From the NCBI GenBank assembly GCA_046706185.1, contig JBJKPR010000034.1, positions 10,721 through 74,720 of the forward strand: a stretch of DNA of 64,000 bases, read 5' to 3'. The translations under genes were made by a program, and so were the position numbers. The notes beneath the pieces are model-generated. The model saw nothing but the letters and a program-made list of their open reading frames with translations, was not told the DNA's origin and ran no database searches. Shown piece by piece: positions 18,519 through 27,214 of the stretch. This DNA is from JAJZXY01 sp046706185 (lineage in GTDB: Archaea > Thermoplasmatota > Thermoplasmata > Sysuiplasmatales > Sysuiplasmataceae). The first letter of the stretch is position 1. The number at the start of each line of letters is the position of its first letter.

Positions 18519-18914
18519 CACGCCCTGCGGCGTTGTGGTATCGGGTTCTACCACCACAGCAGTTCCGAAAGCAAGAACTTCAGTCATCACGGAACCTATT
18601 TCAGATGTGTCAAAGCCCAGCGAGAGTACCGCGTTTGCACCCAGTCCTTTGGCATGCTCGCACAGGCGCTCAATCGCCTGATGACGTACCTGGGCCAGCA
18701 GGTTGGTGTATACCTTTATTTCACCGCCGCCCCAGCTCCTGAAGAATGCCCATATATTCTGGCCAAGGCCCCGTGAACGCACTATGAGCCCGAATGTGTT
18801 GCCAATAACTCTTGTCACGCGGTACCCTGGAACATAAGGGGTGGTGACAACCATCAAGTCTGAAGGAGGCTCGTAAAGGGCACTGGTATCAACATCTGCT
18901 GAGTTGTCCGTCAT
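18507..18914 (-). CDS. YbjQ/UPF0145 family protein
   Basis: A 135-residue protein of the YbjQ family (putative heavy-metal-binding or stress protein of pentameric alpha/beta fold). The core begins at VVTTPYVPGYRVTRVIGNTFGLIVRSR and ends with the GANAVLSLGFDTSEIG and VLAFGTAVVVE segments that define the family. The start is set at ATG 18914 because a TATA box at 18934-18944 puts transcription start exactly there; an in-frame ATG at 18929 would lie upstream of the transcript. Cellular role is not known. Confidence 0.85.
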   Translation of the reverse strand: MTDNSADVDTSALYEPPSDLMVVTTPYVPGYRVTRVIGNTFGLIVRSRGLGQNIWAFFRSWGGGEIKVYTNLLAQVRHQAIERLCEHAKGLGANAVLSLGFDTSEIGSVMTEVLAFGTAVVVEPDTTTPQGVSLR

Positions 18915-18933
18915 TGGACGTTGTACCATCGCT

Positions 18934-18944
18934 GAAATATAAAC
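18934..18944 (-). promoter_or_regulatory. TATA box of the YbjQ gene
   Basis: Minus strand GTTTATATTTC, centre 25-26 bases upstream of ATG 18914: a leaderless arrangement. Confidence 0.6.
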
Positions 18945-19498
18945 ATGCGTGCAGTCTCAATAACAGGCGGGTTGCTCGTCTGCCAAGATCTCCCTTTAAT
19001 TTGCCAGGACCGCTCAAACCAACCGGGTACAATGCACCCCAGCATGTAACTGGGCATCATGTAAATTGATTGGCCCGTCAACGCCTTCAAGGATGTCAGA
19101 CAGTTCCGAACCTGCACTTACAATACCAGTCCCGGACCGTGCAATCACCCTCATAATTCGTACTGAAACAGGCATTGAATTCATCCCGGTCATCACTGCT
19201 TCTAATCAACAACCGCCGGACCGGATCCATGGGACTCTTTACGCCTTGACGAGGACGCCAGGACCCAGTTACTGGCTTTCATGTGGCCCTGCCAAGTCCT
19301 CCGATCCTCAGGTTGTAGCCATTCTCAACTCTAATGGTGCCCTGTGAGCTGCTTTTTCAGAACTGACAGTGTCTCTAACAGCTTAAATCAGGATGGTAAG
19401 AGAACGCCAATCCATTAATAGATTCCATACACCGTCCGTTAATACTTATACGGTAAATTTCTAGATAATAATGTGGAATTTAGAGAAGGGAGGAATGA
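18945..19498. other. Intergenic, weak open frame only
   Basis: About 550 bases between divergent genes. A 93-residue open frame at 19066-19347 (plus) has no recognisable domain and no clear ribosome binding site. A TATA-like ACTTATACGG at about 19443-19452 probably serves the gene at 19499. Confidence 0.35.
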
Positions 19499-20365
19499 AT
19501 GGCTGGACCAAATTCAACAAAAGTCGGCAAATTGAAGTCACCAGGCGAACCACCTTTTCGGCTGGATTCGATATTGGAATTGGCATGGGGACTGACTCTG
19601 AATTTCTCTCACGAGGACAAAGAGAAAGAGGTAGGCAAATCTTTACTGGATTATTTTGAGAAAACTGTTGAACAATACAAGGCAGGGTCGAAAGAAAGAG
19701 CTTACCTGAATGACGTGAGAGCTGCCCTGACTGGCTATCTGAGAACTTATGGTTTAGAACGAGATGCCTTTGTAGACCAGCTTGATGAATACAAGGAAGT
19801 GAAGGAGGCAAGAATCAAAGTGTACACCGACATTGGATCGCTCAGCTCGGTTTCCAAAGAAAGCGCCGTTGTAAAGCTAGCTTCATTTGTCGGAATAGGA
19901 AGCGCCTCCACAGCCATTGCCACATTCTTCAACGCTGAGCCTACACCCGGCTTGCCATTCAATCTGCTCGCAGCGCTCTTGGGGGGCATAACTGGATTGT
20001 TTCTGGTCAGCTCGCTTTTTCGTCTATTGGCACCGCGCCTTATAGACAGAGCAGAGAGGCTTTGTTATCGTGACAAGACGGGCATATGGAGAAACATGGA
20101 GCGGCCTTTGTACCTGAAAGGTCTATCGAACCTGTACGAGGCAGTGACTCCCATAGTCAAGCTTCATTATGATGGTTACAGGGAGAGAGTACTTGACAAT
20201 AAGGAGGAACTGTACAAGTTTCTGGACGCCCTGTTGCCTGCTAATGATCTGTATCAATTGTTCTACAAGGATGCACGTCCATTCTGGTGGAGACGCATTG
20301 CAACATTCCTGCGGACAAAAGCCGCAGGAAAAAGAACAACCTCTGGTCTAAGGAAAGGCGTTTGA
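19499..20365 (+). CDS. Unknown membrane protein
   Basis: A 288-residue protein not assigned to a family. Residues 1-135 are hydrophilic and helix-rich (several EYK and KEVKEARIKVY stretches suggest coiled helices). Two hydrophobic segments follow at about 137-155 (FVGIGSASTAIATFF) and 165-190 (LLAALLGGITGLFLVSSLF), and residues 195-288 form a basic tail. ATG 19499 has GGGAGGA five bases upstream, and a TATA box precedes it, so expression is likely. Base composition is more A/T-rich in the first 200 bases than in neighbouring genes. Topology suggests both ends face the cytoplasm. Confidence 0.65.
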   Translation: MAGPNSTKVGKLKSPGEPPFRLDSILELAWGLTLNFSHEDKEKEVGKSLLDYFEKTVEQYKAGSKERAYLNDVRAALTGYLRTYGLERDAFVDQLDEYKEVKEARIKVYTDIGSLSSVSKESAVVKLASFVGIGSASTAIATFFNAEPTPGLPFNLLAALLGGITGLFLVSSLFRLLAPRLIDRAERLCYRDKTGIWRNMERPLYLKGLSNLYEAVTPIVKLHYDGYRERVLDNKEELYKFLDALLPANDLYQLFYKDARPFWWRRIATFLRTKAAGKRTTSGLRKGV

Positions 20366-20560
20366 ACTCTGCGTCTAGCCTACCCGTAGTCCAGAGATGC
20401 TTGGTGGAAAGGCACTACCGTGCCAACATCCAGTTAATATGCTGCGCGATATGTTATTACTAGCGTTCTGACGATGTCCTCGATGGTAGCAGAAGGAGCT
20501 GAAGCCCTCAACTCCATCGAACAAGTATCGTGCGGTACGCTCAATCGAAACGGCATATTA

Positions 20561-20575
20561 GCCGCCTTTTTTTTT
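20561..20575 (+). terminator. T-run, possible terminator
   Basis: GCCGCC followed by nine T residues. Archaeal transcription stops at oligo-T, so this may end transcription coming from 19499 or from a short RNA in the 20366-20560 gap. No other feature was recognised in that gap. Confidence 0.35.
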
Positions 20576-20604
20576 GAATCACATTGATCAAGCAGTTCTG
20601 ACTA

Positions 20605-21381
20605 TCAGAGGAAATATCTCCCGGAATCTACAACAATGGTCTGGCCGGTGATGTAGTCACTTGCCTCCGACAGCAGAAATGCAAGTGTGCCTATAACGCC
20701 CTCTGGGGGCGTTATTCTTTTCAAGGAAGACTCAGATGCCAGCTTGTCCATGTAAGAATCCGGGAGCCTTTCCAGACTTGCTTCTGTTGGCAATATACCG
20801 GGGGAAACACAATTGACCTGGATATTATCACCGCCAAGTTCCCTGGCCAGAGCTCTCGTGAGCCCCACAACTGCTGCTTTGGATGTAATGTAGTGCATTA
20901 TTTGAGGAGTGCCGGAGAGGACAGTGGTTGAGGATATGTTGATTATCTTGCCCCTTTTACTCTTGATCATGTAGGGCGCCACACCCTTTGACATTAACCA
21001 GCTGCCCTTAACGTTGACCGCCATCGAATCATCCCACTCTTTCTCCGTCAGGTCAAACAGGCTGGTATGCTTGAGCCCCCTGTATATTGCCGCAATGTTG
21101 AGCAGGCCATCTATTCTGCCAAACTCCTTGTTGACTGATTCTGCGAAAGACTTCACGTCATCGAAATTGCAGACGTCCCCCTTCATGTGAACAACTTTGT
21201 TTTCCATACCTTTCTCGGACATGATCGCCTTTGCCACTTTCTCGACATCCGGGTGCATATCAAAGAGGCCAAGTTTGACGCCATTATCCGCAAGCTCTTT
21301 CGCGCATTTACTTCCAAGTCCACCGGCCGCGCCTGTGATGACGACAACTTTTTCTTCCAAATCACTGAAACGAGTACTCAT
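20605..21381 (-). CDS. SDR-family NAD(P)-dependent dehydrogenase
   Basis: A 258-residue classical short-chain dehydrogenase. The cofactor motif TGAAGGLGSK is at about residues 16-25, the NIAAI variant of NNAG near 95, catalytic Ser in ISSTT, and YITSK holds the catalytic Tyr and Lys. An Asp after the second strand (LFDMHPD) suggests NAD over NADP. The C-terminus is the usual LSEASDYITGQTIVVDSG. Substrates of such enzymes include sugar acids, sugar alcohols and 3-oxoacyl thioesters; the neighbouring dehydrogenases and permeases favour a sugar or polyol. An A/T-rich box at about 21405-21417 lies 26-30 bases before the start. Confidence 0.88.
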   Translation of the reverse strand: MSTRFSDLEEKVVVITGAAGGLGSKCAKELADNGVKLGLFDMHPDVEKVAKAIMSEKGMENKVVHMKGDVCNFDDVKSFAESVNKEFGRIDGLLNIAAIYRGLKHTSLFDLTEKEWDDSMAVNVKGSWLMSKGVAPYMIKSKRGKIINISSTTVLSGTPQIMHYITSKAAVVGLTRALARELGGDNIQVNCVSPGILPTEASLERLPDSYMDKLASESSLKRITPPEGVIGTLAFLLSEASDYITGQTIVVDSGRYFL

Positions 21382-21424
21382 CAGAAATCGTATGAACTGT
21401 GAAGATTTTAATTCTTGCGAGAGC

Positions 21425-21430
21425 TTATAA
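21425..21430 (+). promoter_or_regulatory. TATA box pointing right, divergent from the SDR gene
   Basis: CTTATAATTC surrounds this core. It predicts transcription start near 21453, about 310 bases before the next MFS gene, which has its own box. It may drive a short transcript. Confidence 0.35.
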
Positions 21431-21456
21431 TTCTATCGTCATATCGTTTAGGGTGA

Positions 21457-21585
21457 GTGACAAAGAACAAACTCATCTGGAATGAGGAAACAGATACTAT
21501 TCGGTTTACTAAACTGCAAATGGTAGAGCAGAACAGTGAACGGAATCGCTGCTGGCACGGAAGAAGATCTGTAAATGTTCAATAA
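21457..21585 (+). CDS. Possible 42-residue protein, unrecognised
   Basis: A GTG-initiated frame immediately after the predicted transcription start of the box at 21425. It encodes a polar peptide that begins MTKNKLIWNEE and ends in a basic segment. No family is recognised. The promoter position is the only support; it may instead be leader sequence or a remnant. No ribosome binding site is visible. Confidence 0.2.
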   Translation: MTKNKLIWNEETDTIRFTKLQMVEQNSERNRCWHGRRSVNVQ

Positions 21586-21733
21586 GTTGAAAGAGAGGCA
21601 CATGAACAATACAAAGGGCGCTTGACGCAACTAACTGAGACACGGATACAGACACCCACTCCGGTTTCTGAACGGTTTTCCAATCACCCGCAACAAGATT
21701 TTACGAATTTCTCGATTTCTATATTGCACTAGC

Positions 21734-21740
21734 TTTATAT
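21734..21740 (+). promoter_or_regulatory. TATA box of the MFS gene at 21765
   Basis: TTTATAT, centre 28 bases upstream of the ATG at 21765 and 22 upstream of GTG 21759. Confidence 0.5.
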
Positions 21741-21764
21741 GTCGTCGCGTGCTACGGGGTGGCT

Positions 21765-23111
21765 ATGGCTGCCGGTCATAGGAGAGGGTTTGCCTCGGCC
21801 ATAGCCGGGGGAGTAATTGGTTCTTATTTCAACCTCTTCGACTTCCTGATTGCAAGCTTTGCAGCGTCTTTAGTATGGCCTGTTATATTCTTCAAAGGAT
21901 TCTCGCCGTCAGCTGCACTTGCATATTCCACCCTATCATTCGCTCTTCCCTTCGTGGTCAGGCCATTTGGCGCACTCGTGTGGGGTCATTTCGGCGATAG
22001 AATCGGCAGGAGGACGGGGCTCATGTGGACAATGGTCCTTTGCGGCATAAGCTCCTTGGGAATAGCATTGCTCCCCGGCTATTCAGCTATAGGTTTGTCT
22101 GCGCCAATTTTGCTGTTGATACTCAGGTTGTTGTCTGGTTTCAGTTTGGGCGGGGAACTCGGAAATGCATTTTCATATGTTGGTGAGATCAAATCTCGTT
22201 TTAGAGTACTCTTTACAGGATTTAACCAAACGATAACCACGCTTGCCATAGCTTCAGGTTCTTTCTTGTTTGCAGCCATCGCATTCCTAATGCCTAGGGC
22301 AGCTTTCGTGGATTACGGCTGGAGATTTGCTTTTGTGGCCGGCTTCGTAGTGGCCATTATAGGATTGGTGATACGGTTCAGGCTCATAGAATCACCAGAG
22401 TTTTTGAGGTTACAGAAAAAGAAGGAAACGGAGAGAGTGCCAATAGCCGGGCTACTCAAAGAAAGATGGGGATCAGTGGTCTTGCTCTCCATCGCGGCAT
22501 TCCCCTCAAACGCATGGGGAAGCGCGATAGTGACACCACTGTCCATCGAATACCTGGCAGCACTTCACGTCAACACCACTTTTGTTACCTCTAATATAGC
22601 TTTGACCGCGGCTTTGTCATTCATACCTGCTGTCATAATCGGAGTAATTGCAAGCTACAAGGGAAAGAGAAAGTTATTCTGGTTGGGAGGTTATGCAATT
22701 TCCGCCATTATGGTCTTTCCATACTTCATGATCATACATACAGGCAATACAATGTTGATCACACTTTCCCTATTCGTTTGGTTTTCATTGAGCATGCTGG
22801 CTCCAGCTGTCCAACCAAGTGCCATGGTCGATTTATTTCCCACAAAGTACAGGAGTTCGGCAACCGGTTTGATAAGCGGACTTACTACAACCATACTGGG
22901 GCTCTTCCTGATATTCGTTGAGACCCCATTGACCGCCGCTCTGGGTCCTGTGAAGGCGGTGCCCTACATTGCTCTGGCCTACATCATTCTCGTAGTTGTT
23001 GCGCTGGTCATTTCTGCCTTATATCTGCGCGGTCCACGCAATGTGGATTTGCTGGATACAACATCTGCCACTGAAACAATCTCATCGATTGCCGATGGTG
23101 TGGAAGGGTAG
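21765..23111 (+). CDS. MFS permease of the metabolite:H+ symporter type
   Basis: A 448-residue twelve-helix protein. It has the MHS markers: an aromatic SYFNLFDFLIASF first helix, VRPFGALVWGHFGDRIGRR between helices 2 and 3, LLSGFSLGGELGNAFSYVGE in helix 4-5, and YGWRFAFVAGFVVAIIGLVIRFRLIESPEF at the end of helix 6. GTG 21759 is also in frame two codons upstream. It lies in a region of dehydrogenases and hydrolases and probably imports an organic acid or sugar acid used by them; that is inference from position. Confidence 0.86.
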   Translation: MAAGHRRGFASAIAGGVIGSYFNLFDFLIASFAASLVWPVIFFKGFSPSAALAYSTLSFALPFVVRPFGALVWGHFGDRIGRRTGLMWTMVLCGISSLGIALLPGYSAIGLSAPILLLILRLLSGFSLGGELGNAFSYVGEIKSRFRVLFTGFNQTITTLAIASGSFLFAAIAFLMPRAAFVDYGWRFAFVAGFVVAIIGLVIRFRLIESPEFLRLQKKKETERVPIAGLLKERWGSVVLLSIAAFPSNAWGSAIVTPLSIEYLAALHVNTTFVTSNIALTAALSFIPAVIIGVIASYKGKRKLFWLGGYAISAIMVFPYFMIIHTGNTMLITLSLFVWFSLSMLAPAVQPSAMVDLFPTKYRSSATGLISGLTTTILGLFLIFVETPLTAALGPVKAVPYIALAYIILVVVALVISALYLRGPRNVDLLDTTSATETISSIADGVEG

Positions 23112-23477
23112 ACACAGCGACTGGACGCCGTCATGAAGAATTGAATTTGATCTCATTGAGCCAGAATTTCTGTACGTCGCTGTCCTGGTGAAAAAATGGT
23201 GGGCAATGTATCGTTTCATCCTGCATGGAAATGAGTGTCTATCACCGGGTTTCATTCGGAACTGCACTAATCACTCAATCCAGAGTAGAGGCTCACTTGT
23301 CTGAGCATCGGGGCACTAACTCAAAGTGGTCGTTATAATAGGATCGGAAATTTCGGAGGACGGTTAAGGAGATTCTTCATAGGTTCGCCCGGTTCTCAGT
23401 CTATGCCCTGCCATGACAGCAAGGTGTCGAATAGTCTGGAGTGTGTCCTGATGGTTGGTCCGGACTCAGGAAAGCAA
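23112..23477. other. Intergenic, no gene recognised
   Basis: Convergent space of 366 bases between the MFS gene and the amidohydrolase gene. No coding or structured RNA feature was seen. Confidence 0.4.
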
Positions 23478-24320
23478 TCATTGCCGCAAGAGTCTCTTCA
23501 TATTGCCGCCCAAAATAAGTTCCTTTTCCTCATCCTTAAGGCCCGCTCCACGGATTATGCTCAGGCTCGTTTCGATACACTTTGGCCAAGTCTTGCCCCG
23601 CCAATCACTCCCAAATATCACTCTCTCAGGGCCGATACGGGAATCACCGACGAATCTGCACAGGAGTTTTTTCCAGGCTTCAAAAACTTCATTATCGACC
23701 GAGGCCACAGGTTCCGAAGTAGTAAGATAGACGTTTTCGTTTTTCCTGGCGACAATCCTTGCTGTATCGCAGTATGGAGGAAAGACACCCCCCGAATGAT
23801 TCATCAGGATAGGCACCTCTGGATATTCTATTGCGATGTCGTCGATCAAAACCGGGTCGACAGACCTCAGTGGCTTAGCCACCAACGGAGGGGCGACATG
23901 AAATTCTATTGGATACTTGTACTTAGCCAATAAGTCCAAAACGGGCCCCAGGGTTTTTACAATCTGATTTGGATCTGTTTCGCCCAATTCATGAAACGCC
24001 ATTTCCCCAACTCCCTTTACCCATTGTGACCGTTGAAAGATATTCGCAATCGACTCGGCAGCTTCTTGCCCGCCCTGATACTTCAGCTTATCTAATTCGT
24101 ACGAGAAACGACAGAATGCCACAAAACGAGTCGGATGACGTTTTGCAAGTTCTTCCACTCGCTTGAAGGCAACATCGCAGTCGGGCAACGGACTCGGCAT
24201 TATACATGCTTTCTCAACCCCGAGGGAATCCATCTGTCTAAGGAGATTGTCTGAATGATCTTCAACAGCACCATTGTTCTTGCTCACTACCAAAGGATGG
24301 GTTTCAGAATCGATTATCAT
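23478..24320 (-). CDS. Amidohydrolase_2-family metal-dependent hydrolase (TIM barrel)
   Basis: A 280-residue protein of the amidohydrolase-related group that includes lactonases and decarboxylases. It begins IIDSETHPL, where the usual HxH is reduced to a single His with Glu in the first position. Later come the EFHV strand (His), MNHSGG with a conserved His, and FGSDWRG with the metal-binding Asp; it ends ILGGNMKRLL, the family's typical terminal motif. The first-motif change may alter metal binding, as in members using one metal or none. A TATA box lies 29 bases upstream of the ATG. Linkage to dehydrogenases and an MHS permease fits a lactonase of sugar acid oxidation, but this is not proven. 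Confidence 0.82.
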   Translation of the reverse strand: MIIDSETHPLVVSKNNGAVEDHSDNLLRQMDSLGVEKACIMPSPLPDCDVAFKRVEELAKRHPTRFVAFCRFSYELDKLKYQGGQEAAESIANIFQRSQWVKGVGEMAFHELGETDPNQIVKTLGPVLDLLAKYKYPIEFHVAPPLVAKPLRSVDPVLIDDIAIEYPEVPILMNHSGGVFPPYCDTARIVARKNENVYLTTSEPVASVDNEVFEAWKKLLCRFVGDSRIGPERVIFGSDWRGKTWPKCIETSLSIIRGAGLKDEEKELILGGNMKRLLRQ

Positions 24321-24343
24321 TTACCTGCGGCTCCATCTGAAAT

Positions 24344-24355
24344 AGTTTATTTAAG
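24344..24355 (-). promoter_or_regulatory. TATA box of the amidohydrolase gene
   Basis: Minus strand CTTAAATAAACT; predicted transcription start is within about two bases of ATG 24320. Confidence 0.6.
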
Positions 24356-24381
24356 CTTGTTGGGATAAAATTACGTTTGGA

Positions 24382-24624
24382 TCATACCTTCTCTTTTGAA
24401 TCGCATTTGGTTATGGAGAATTCGCGGTCCTGCTTCGTAGCCGTGCTTGGCCCTCTGTGGTCATAGACCTCTTCAGGTATCAAGCCTCCAATAGTTGAGC
24501 GAATCCCCGTGCCGCTATGGTAGTGGAATGCCTTCTCACTGATACGCATGCAGTCCGGTCTAATGCGCCTGTTGATGTTCTGATTTACGCAGATGGGCCG
24601 GGCAACTCTGGAACTCCAATCCAT
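24382..24624 (-). CDS. Possible small protein downstream of the epimerase, unrecognised
   Basis: An 80-residue frame with ATG eight bases after the epimerase stop, a spacing typical of operon partners, and ending before the amidohydrolase promoter. It is basic in its first half and has the segment SGTGIRSTIGGLIPEEVYD in the middle. No family was recognised. It could be a remnant of a larger gene or a chance frame. Confidence 0.33.
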   Translation of the reverse strand: MDWSSRVARPICVNQNINRRIRPDCMRISEKAFHYHSGTGIRSTIGGLIPEEVYDHRGPSTATKQDREFSITKCDSKEKV

Positions 24625-24632
24625 CAGGTCAA

Positions 24633-25640
24633 TCAGACCGAATGATCCAGACCAACGGAAGCTACCGTCTTTTCATAGTCCGCCACGCCATCTGCCAAGT
24701 TGAATGCAGGCTGGTAGCCAATTTCCTCACGTGCTCTTGAGATGTCTATGAGCCCGTAGCTCAATTCTCCGGCGCTCGCTACATCCACCAGACCAGGTCC
24801 CACAGTGATATCCGCGCCGGGGTGTCTTTTTCTTACTATTTCTGCAACGTCCTTAAGGGTATGAAGCTCTCCGCTGCCGATGTTGTAGGCTGTGCTCAAT
24901 TTGCCGTTGCTTTTGTACGCAAGGTAGATCGCTCTTCCGAGGTCACCATTGTACACATAGTCGTTTTTCTGATCGCCGCCTGCCTTTATTGCCAGCGATC
25001 GATTGAAAATCCCCGCTTCGATTATCTTGCTGATACCAGACGCCACCCCATGCCTGGTCATCTTTCCAGGACCGTACGTGGATGCAAATCTGAAAGCTGC
25101 AAACTCAATTCCGTATTCCCGTTTGTACTGTTGCCCCAGCAATTCCGAGGCAGCCTTAGTAGCCCCGTAGAATGATGCCGGCCTGTATGGATGGTCTTCT
25201 CCAACCGGCTTGAAAGTCGGGTGCCCATATTCTCCCGTCAAATGACCAAGCGATGATTTCGAACTGGCATAGAGTACTCTTCTGACATCATGCTTCCTTG
25301 AATTCTCAAGCACGTTCAAAGTGCCGTCAACGTTAATGTGCCAGCCAACCTTCGGCTCGTTTTCACAGGTGGTTCCAAGCGCTGATGATAGGTGAACTAT
25401 GGACGTAATATTGTTGTCTTCAATTACCTTTCCAAGCAGTTTCTCGTCCGTTACATCTCCCTCGACAAAGTCGAATTTGTCTTCCACGTTCCTGACAAGC
25501 GTCAGGTCCTTCCTTATGTCATACACAAGCGGTCTGACGCCTTCACTGATGAATTTCTTCAGGACAAACGAACCAATTGCCCCCAAAGCTCCTGTAATCA
25601 AAACGCCACTCCTGTTCCCTTCACCCGGACCCGCTGCCAT
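24633..25640 (-). CDS. NAD-dependent epimerase/dehydratase (extended SDR)
   Basis: A 335-residue extended SDR. The cofactor motif TGALGAIGS is at residues 16-24, an Asp after the second strand (VYDIRKD) indicates NAD, and the active-site YGATK stands near residue 160, with Ser in the SSKSSLG strand. Members interconvert or oxidise nucleotide sugars, uronic acids or other sugars; sequence alone does not choose. A TATA box at 25674-25686 gives a leader of about 14 bases holding AGGTG before ATG 25640. Divergent from the Zn alcohol dehydrogenase gene, with which it may share a pathway. Confidence 0.86.
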   Translation of the reverse strand: MAAGPGEGNRSGVLITGALGAIGSFVLKKFISEGVRPLVYDIRKDLTLVRNVEDKFDFVEGDVTDEKLLGKVIEDNNITSIVHLSSALGTTCENEPKVGWHINVDGTLNVLENSRKHDVRRVLYASSKSSLGHLTGEYGHPTFKPVGEDHPYRPASFYGATKAASELLGQQYKREYGIEFAAFRFASTYGPGKMTRHGVASGISKIIEAGIFNRSLAIKAGGDQKNDYVYNGDLGRAIYLAYKSNGKLSTAYNIGSGELHTLKDVAEIVRKRHPGADITVGPGLVDVASAGELSYGLIDISRAREEIGYQPAFNLADGVADYEKTVASVGLDHSV

Positions 25641-25673
25641 TCCAACACCTGAAGGGTGAGGGAAATCATCCGA

Positions 25674-25686
25674 ACTATATTTAAGT
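25674..25686 (-). promoter_or_regulatory. TATA box of the epimerase gene
   Basis: Minus strand ACTTAAATATAGT, centred 40 bases upstream of the ATG. Confidence 0.55.
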
Positions 25687-25923
25687 GTTCACGGCGACAC
25701 GAAAAACTCACGTGGGGCACTTCTCAATGCGGTCTGTCAAAGTGATTCAGCGAAACATCTCACTAGCCGCAAGTCTGATGTCGACACACAGGTGCTACTC
25801 AAGACTTCAGACAGCATGTGCGCTTGATGATTATACTGGCAGAAGTCACGAATTGGCCGAAATTAGTTTGCTCCGAATCTCTGGTGCAACAAACTTATAC
25901 TGCAACTCGTCATACGGCCCAGC

Positions 25924-27012
25924 ATGACTAAATGCAGGGCTCCTGTTTTTGTAGGTGCAGAAAAGCCTCTTGAGATAAGGGAGTTTGATATCCCAGAAGT
26001 TGGCCCGGGCGAAGGGCTCGTGCGCATGGAGTTTGCAGGTATATGCGGTTCAGATGCAAGAGAATGGCACAACCCTGAAACTGAAACACCGATGATTTTC
26101 GGTCATGAAAACGTTGGAGTGCTGGAGAAACTAGGTGAAGGGAAGAAGTATGATGCGGTTGGTCAGGAGATTTCTGAGGGAGATTACGTGGCCTTCTGCA
26201 GTGTGGCGCCATGCATGAATTGTTACACGTGTGTTGTTCTGAAAGAGTTCTCACAGTGCGAGCGGGGCATCAAGTACGGACTCAGCCGGTGTGATTCCAT
26301 TCCCTACCTGAGGGGTGGTTACGGGGAGTACGTCCATCTGATGCCGGGTGTTGGAATAGTCAAGATTCCGGGTAAGGAATACATTCAAAAAGCACTTCTG
26401 GCAGCTATAGGCAACAAGACATTGGTGCATGCCATACAGAGGGCAAACGGCATCACTGCCGGCGACACCGTTGTAGTCCAGGGAACCGGACCAATCGGAC
26501 TGAGTGCAATTGTTCAAGCCAAGCTATGCGGCGGTCGGGTGATTGCTATCGGGGCTCCAAGCCACCGGCTAGATCTTGCTAAAAGCCTGGGGGCAATGAA
26601 GACGCTCAATATCGAGGAGCTCAAAACTCCCAAAGAGAGGGTCAAAGCGATAAACGACCTGACTGACGGCAAAGGGGCCGATGTAGTCATAGAAGCATCC
26701 GGGGCCGCCACGGCGTGCGACGAGGCATTGCAGATGGCCAGGATAGGCGGAAAGTTCATTCTCGTTGGCATGGACATGACAAAAAAGAGGACGATGGACC
26801 CATTCCAGGTAACAAGAAAGGGGATCCACGTTACGGGCACATATGCTGCCACTCCGACCGACCTGTACAAGGCGATGCTGGGCCTTCGAGAAGTCGAAAT
26901 ACCGTTCGACAGGATATTTACTCATAAGTTCCCCATGGTTGAAGCGACAGAGGGCATTCTGTCAGTCGACAGACTTGAACCTGTCATTGGGCTGATAGAC
27001 CACAGCAAGTGA
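25924..27012 (+). CDS. Zinc-dependent medium-chain alcohol/polyol dehydrogenase
   Basis: A 362-residue MDR enzyme. Catalytic zinc ligands are the Cys of GICGSD near residue 41 and the His-Glu of GHENVG near 65; the structural zinc site is four cysteines in the segment from CMNC to FSQC (residues about 98-112). The Rossmann motif GTGPIGLSA is near 188. This set resembles threonine, sorbitol and glucose/galactose dehydrogenases. An ACTTATACT stretch about 30 bases before the ATG suggests a nearly leaderless transcript. Position beside an epimerase/dehydratase, an amidohydrolase and MHS permeases points to a sugar or polyol substrate. Confidence 0.88.
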   Translation: MTKCRAPVFVGAEKPLEIREFDIPEVGPGEGLVRMEFAGICGSDAREWHNPETETPMIFGHENVGVLEKLGEGKKYDAVGQEISEGDYVAFCSVAPCMNCYTCVVLKEFSQCERGIKYGLSRCDSIPYLRGGYGEYVHLMPGVGIVKIPGKEYIQKALLAAIGNKTLVHAIQRANGITAGDTVVVQGTGPIGLSAIVQAKLCGGRVIAIGAPSHRLDLAKSLGAMKTLNIEELKTPKERVKAINDLTDGKGADVVIEASGAATACDEALQMARIGGKFILVGMDMTKKRTMDPFQVTRKGIHVTGTYAATPTDLYKAMLGLREVEIPFDRIFTHKFPMVEATEGILSVDRLEPVIGLIDHSK

Positions 27013-27182
27013 AGCGAGGTCAGCAGTAGAAGAACTGAGTCATTCGCGTCACTTCAGATACAGAGTATTCTGCTGCCTGTTGGAGTTGCATGGGCACTCC
27101 CGCAGGCTGGCAATTCCCGCTTTCGACGCCAGTCTAGTGTTGGTGCTCTAATATTGATGCTCCAGTGCTAGATAATAGCGCG

Positions 27183-27193
27183 TTTTAAATATA
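27183..27193 (+). promoter_or_regulatory. TATA box of MFS paralogue A
   Basis: TTTTAAATATA, centre 27 bases before the ATG at 27215. The same box and spacing precede the paralogue at 29127. Confidence 0.65.
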
Positions 27194-27214
27194 GTGACTG
27201 AGATGGAGGGCGCC

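Noticed and set aside
20366..20560. C/D box small RNA suggested by TGACGATG and CTGAAG words
   Set aside because: The C and D boxes do not match the consensus in order and spacing, so only the T-run was kept.
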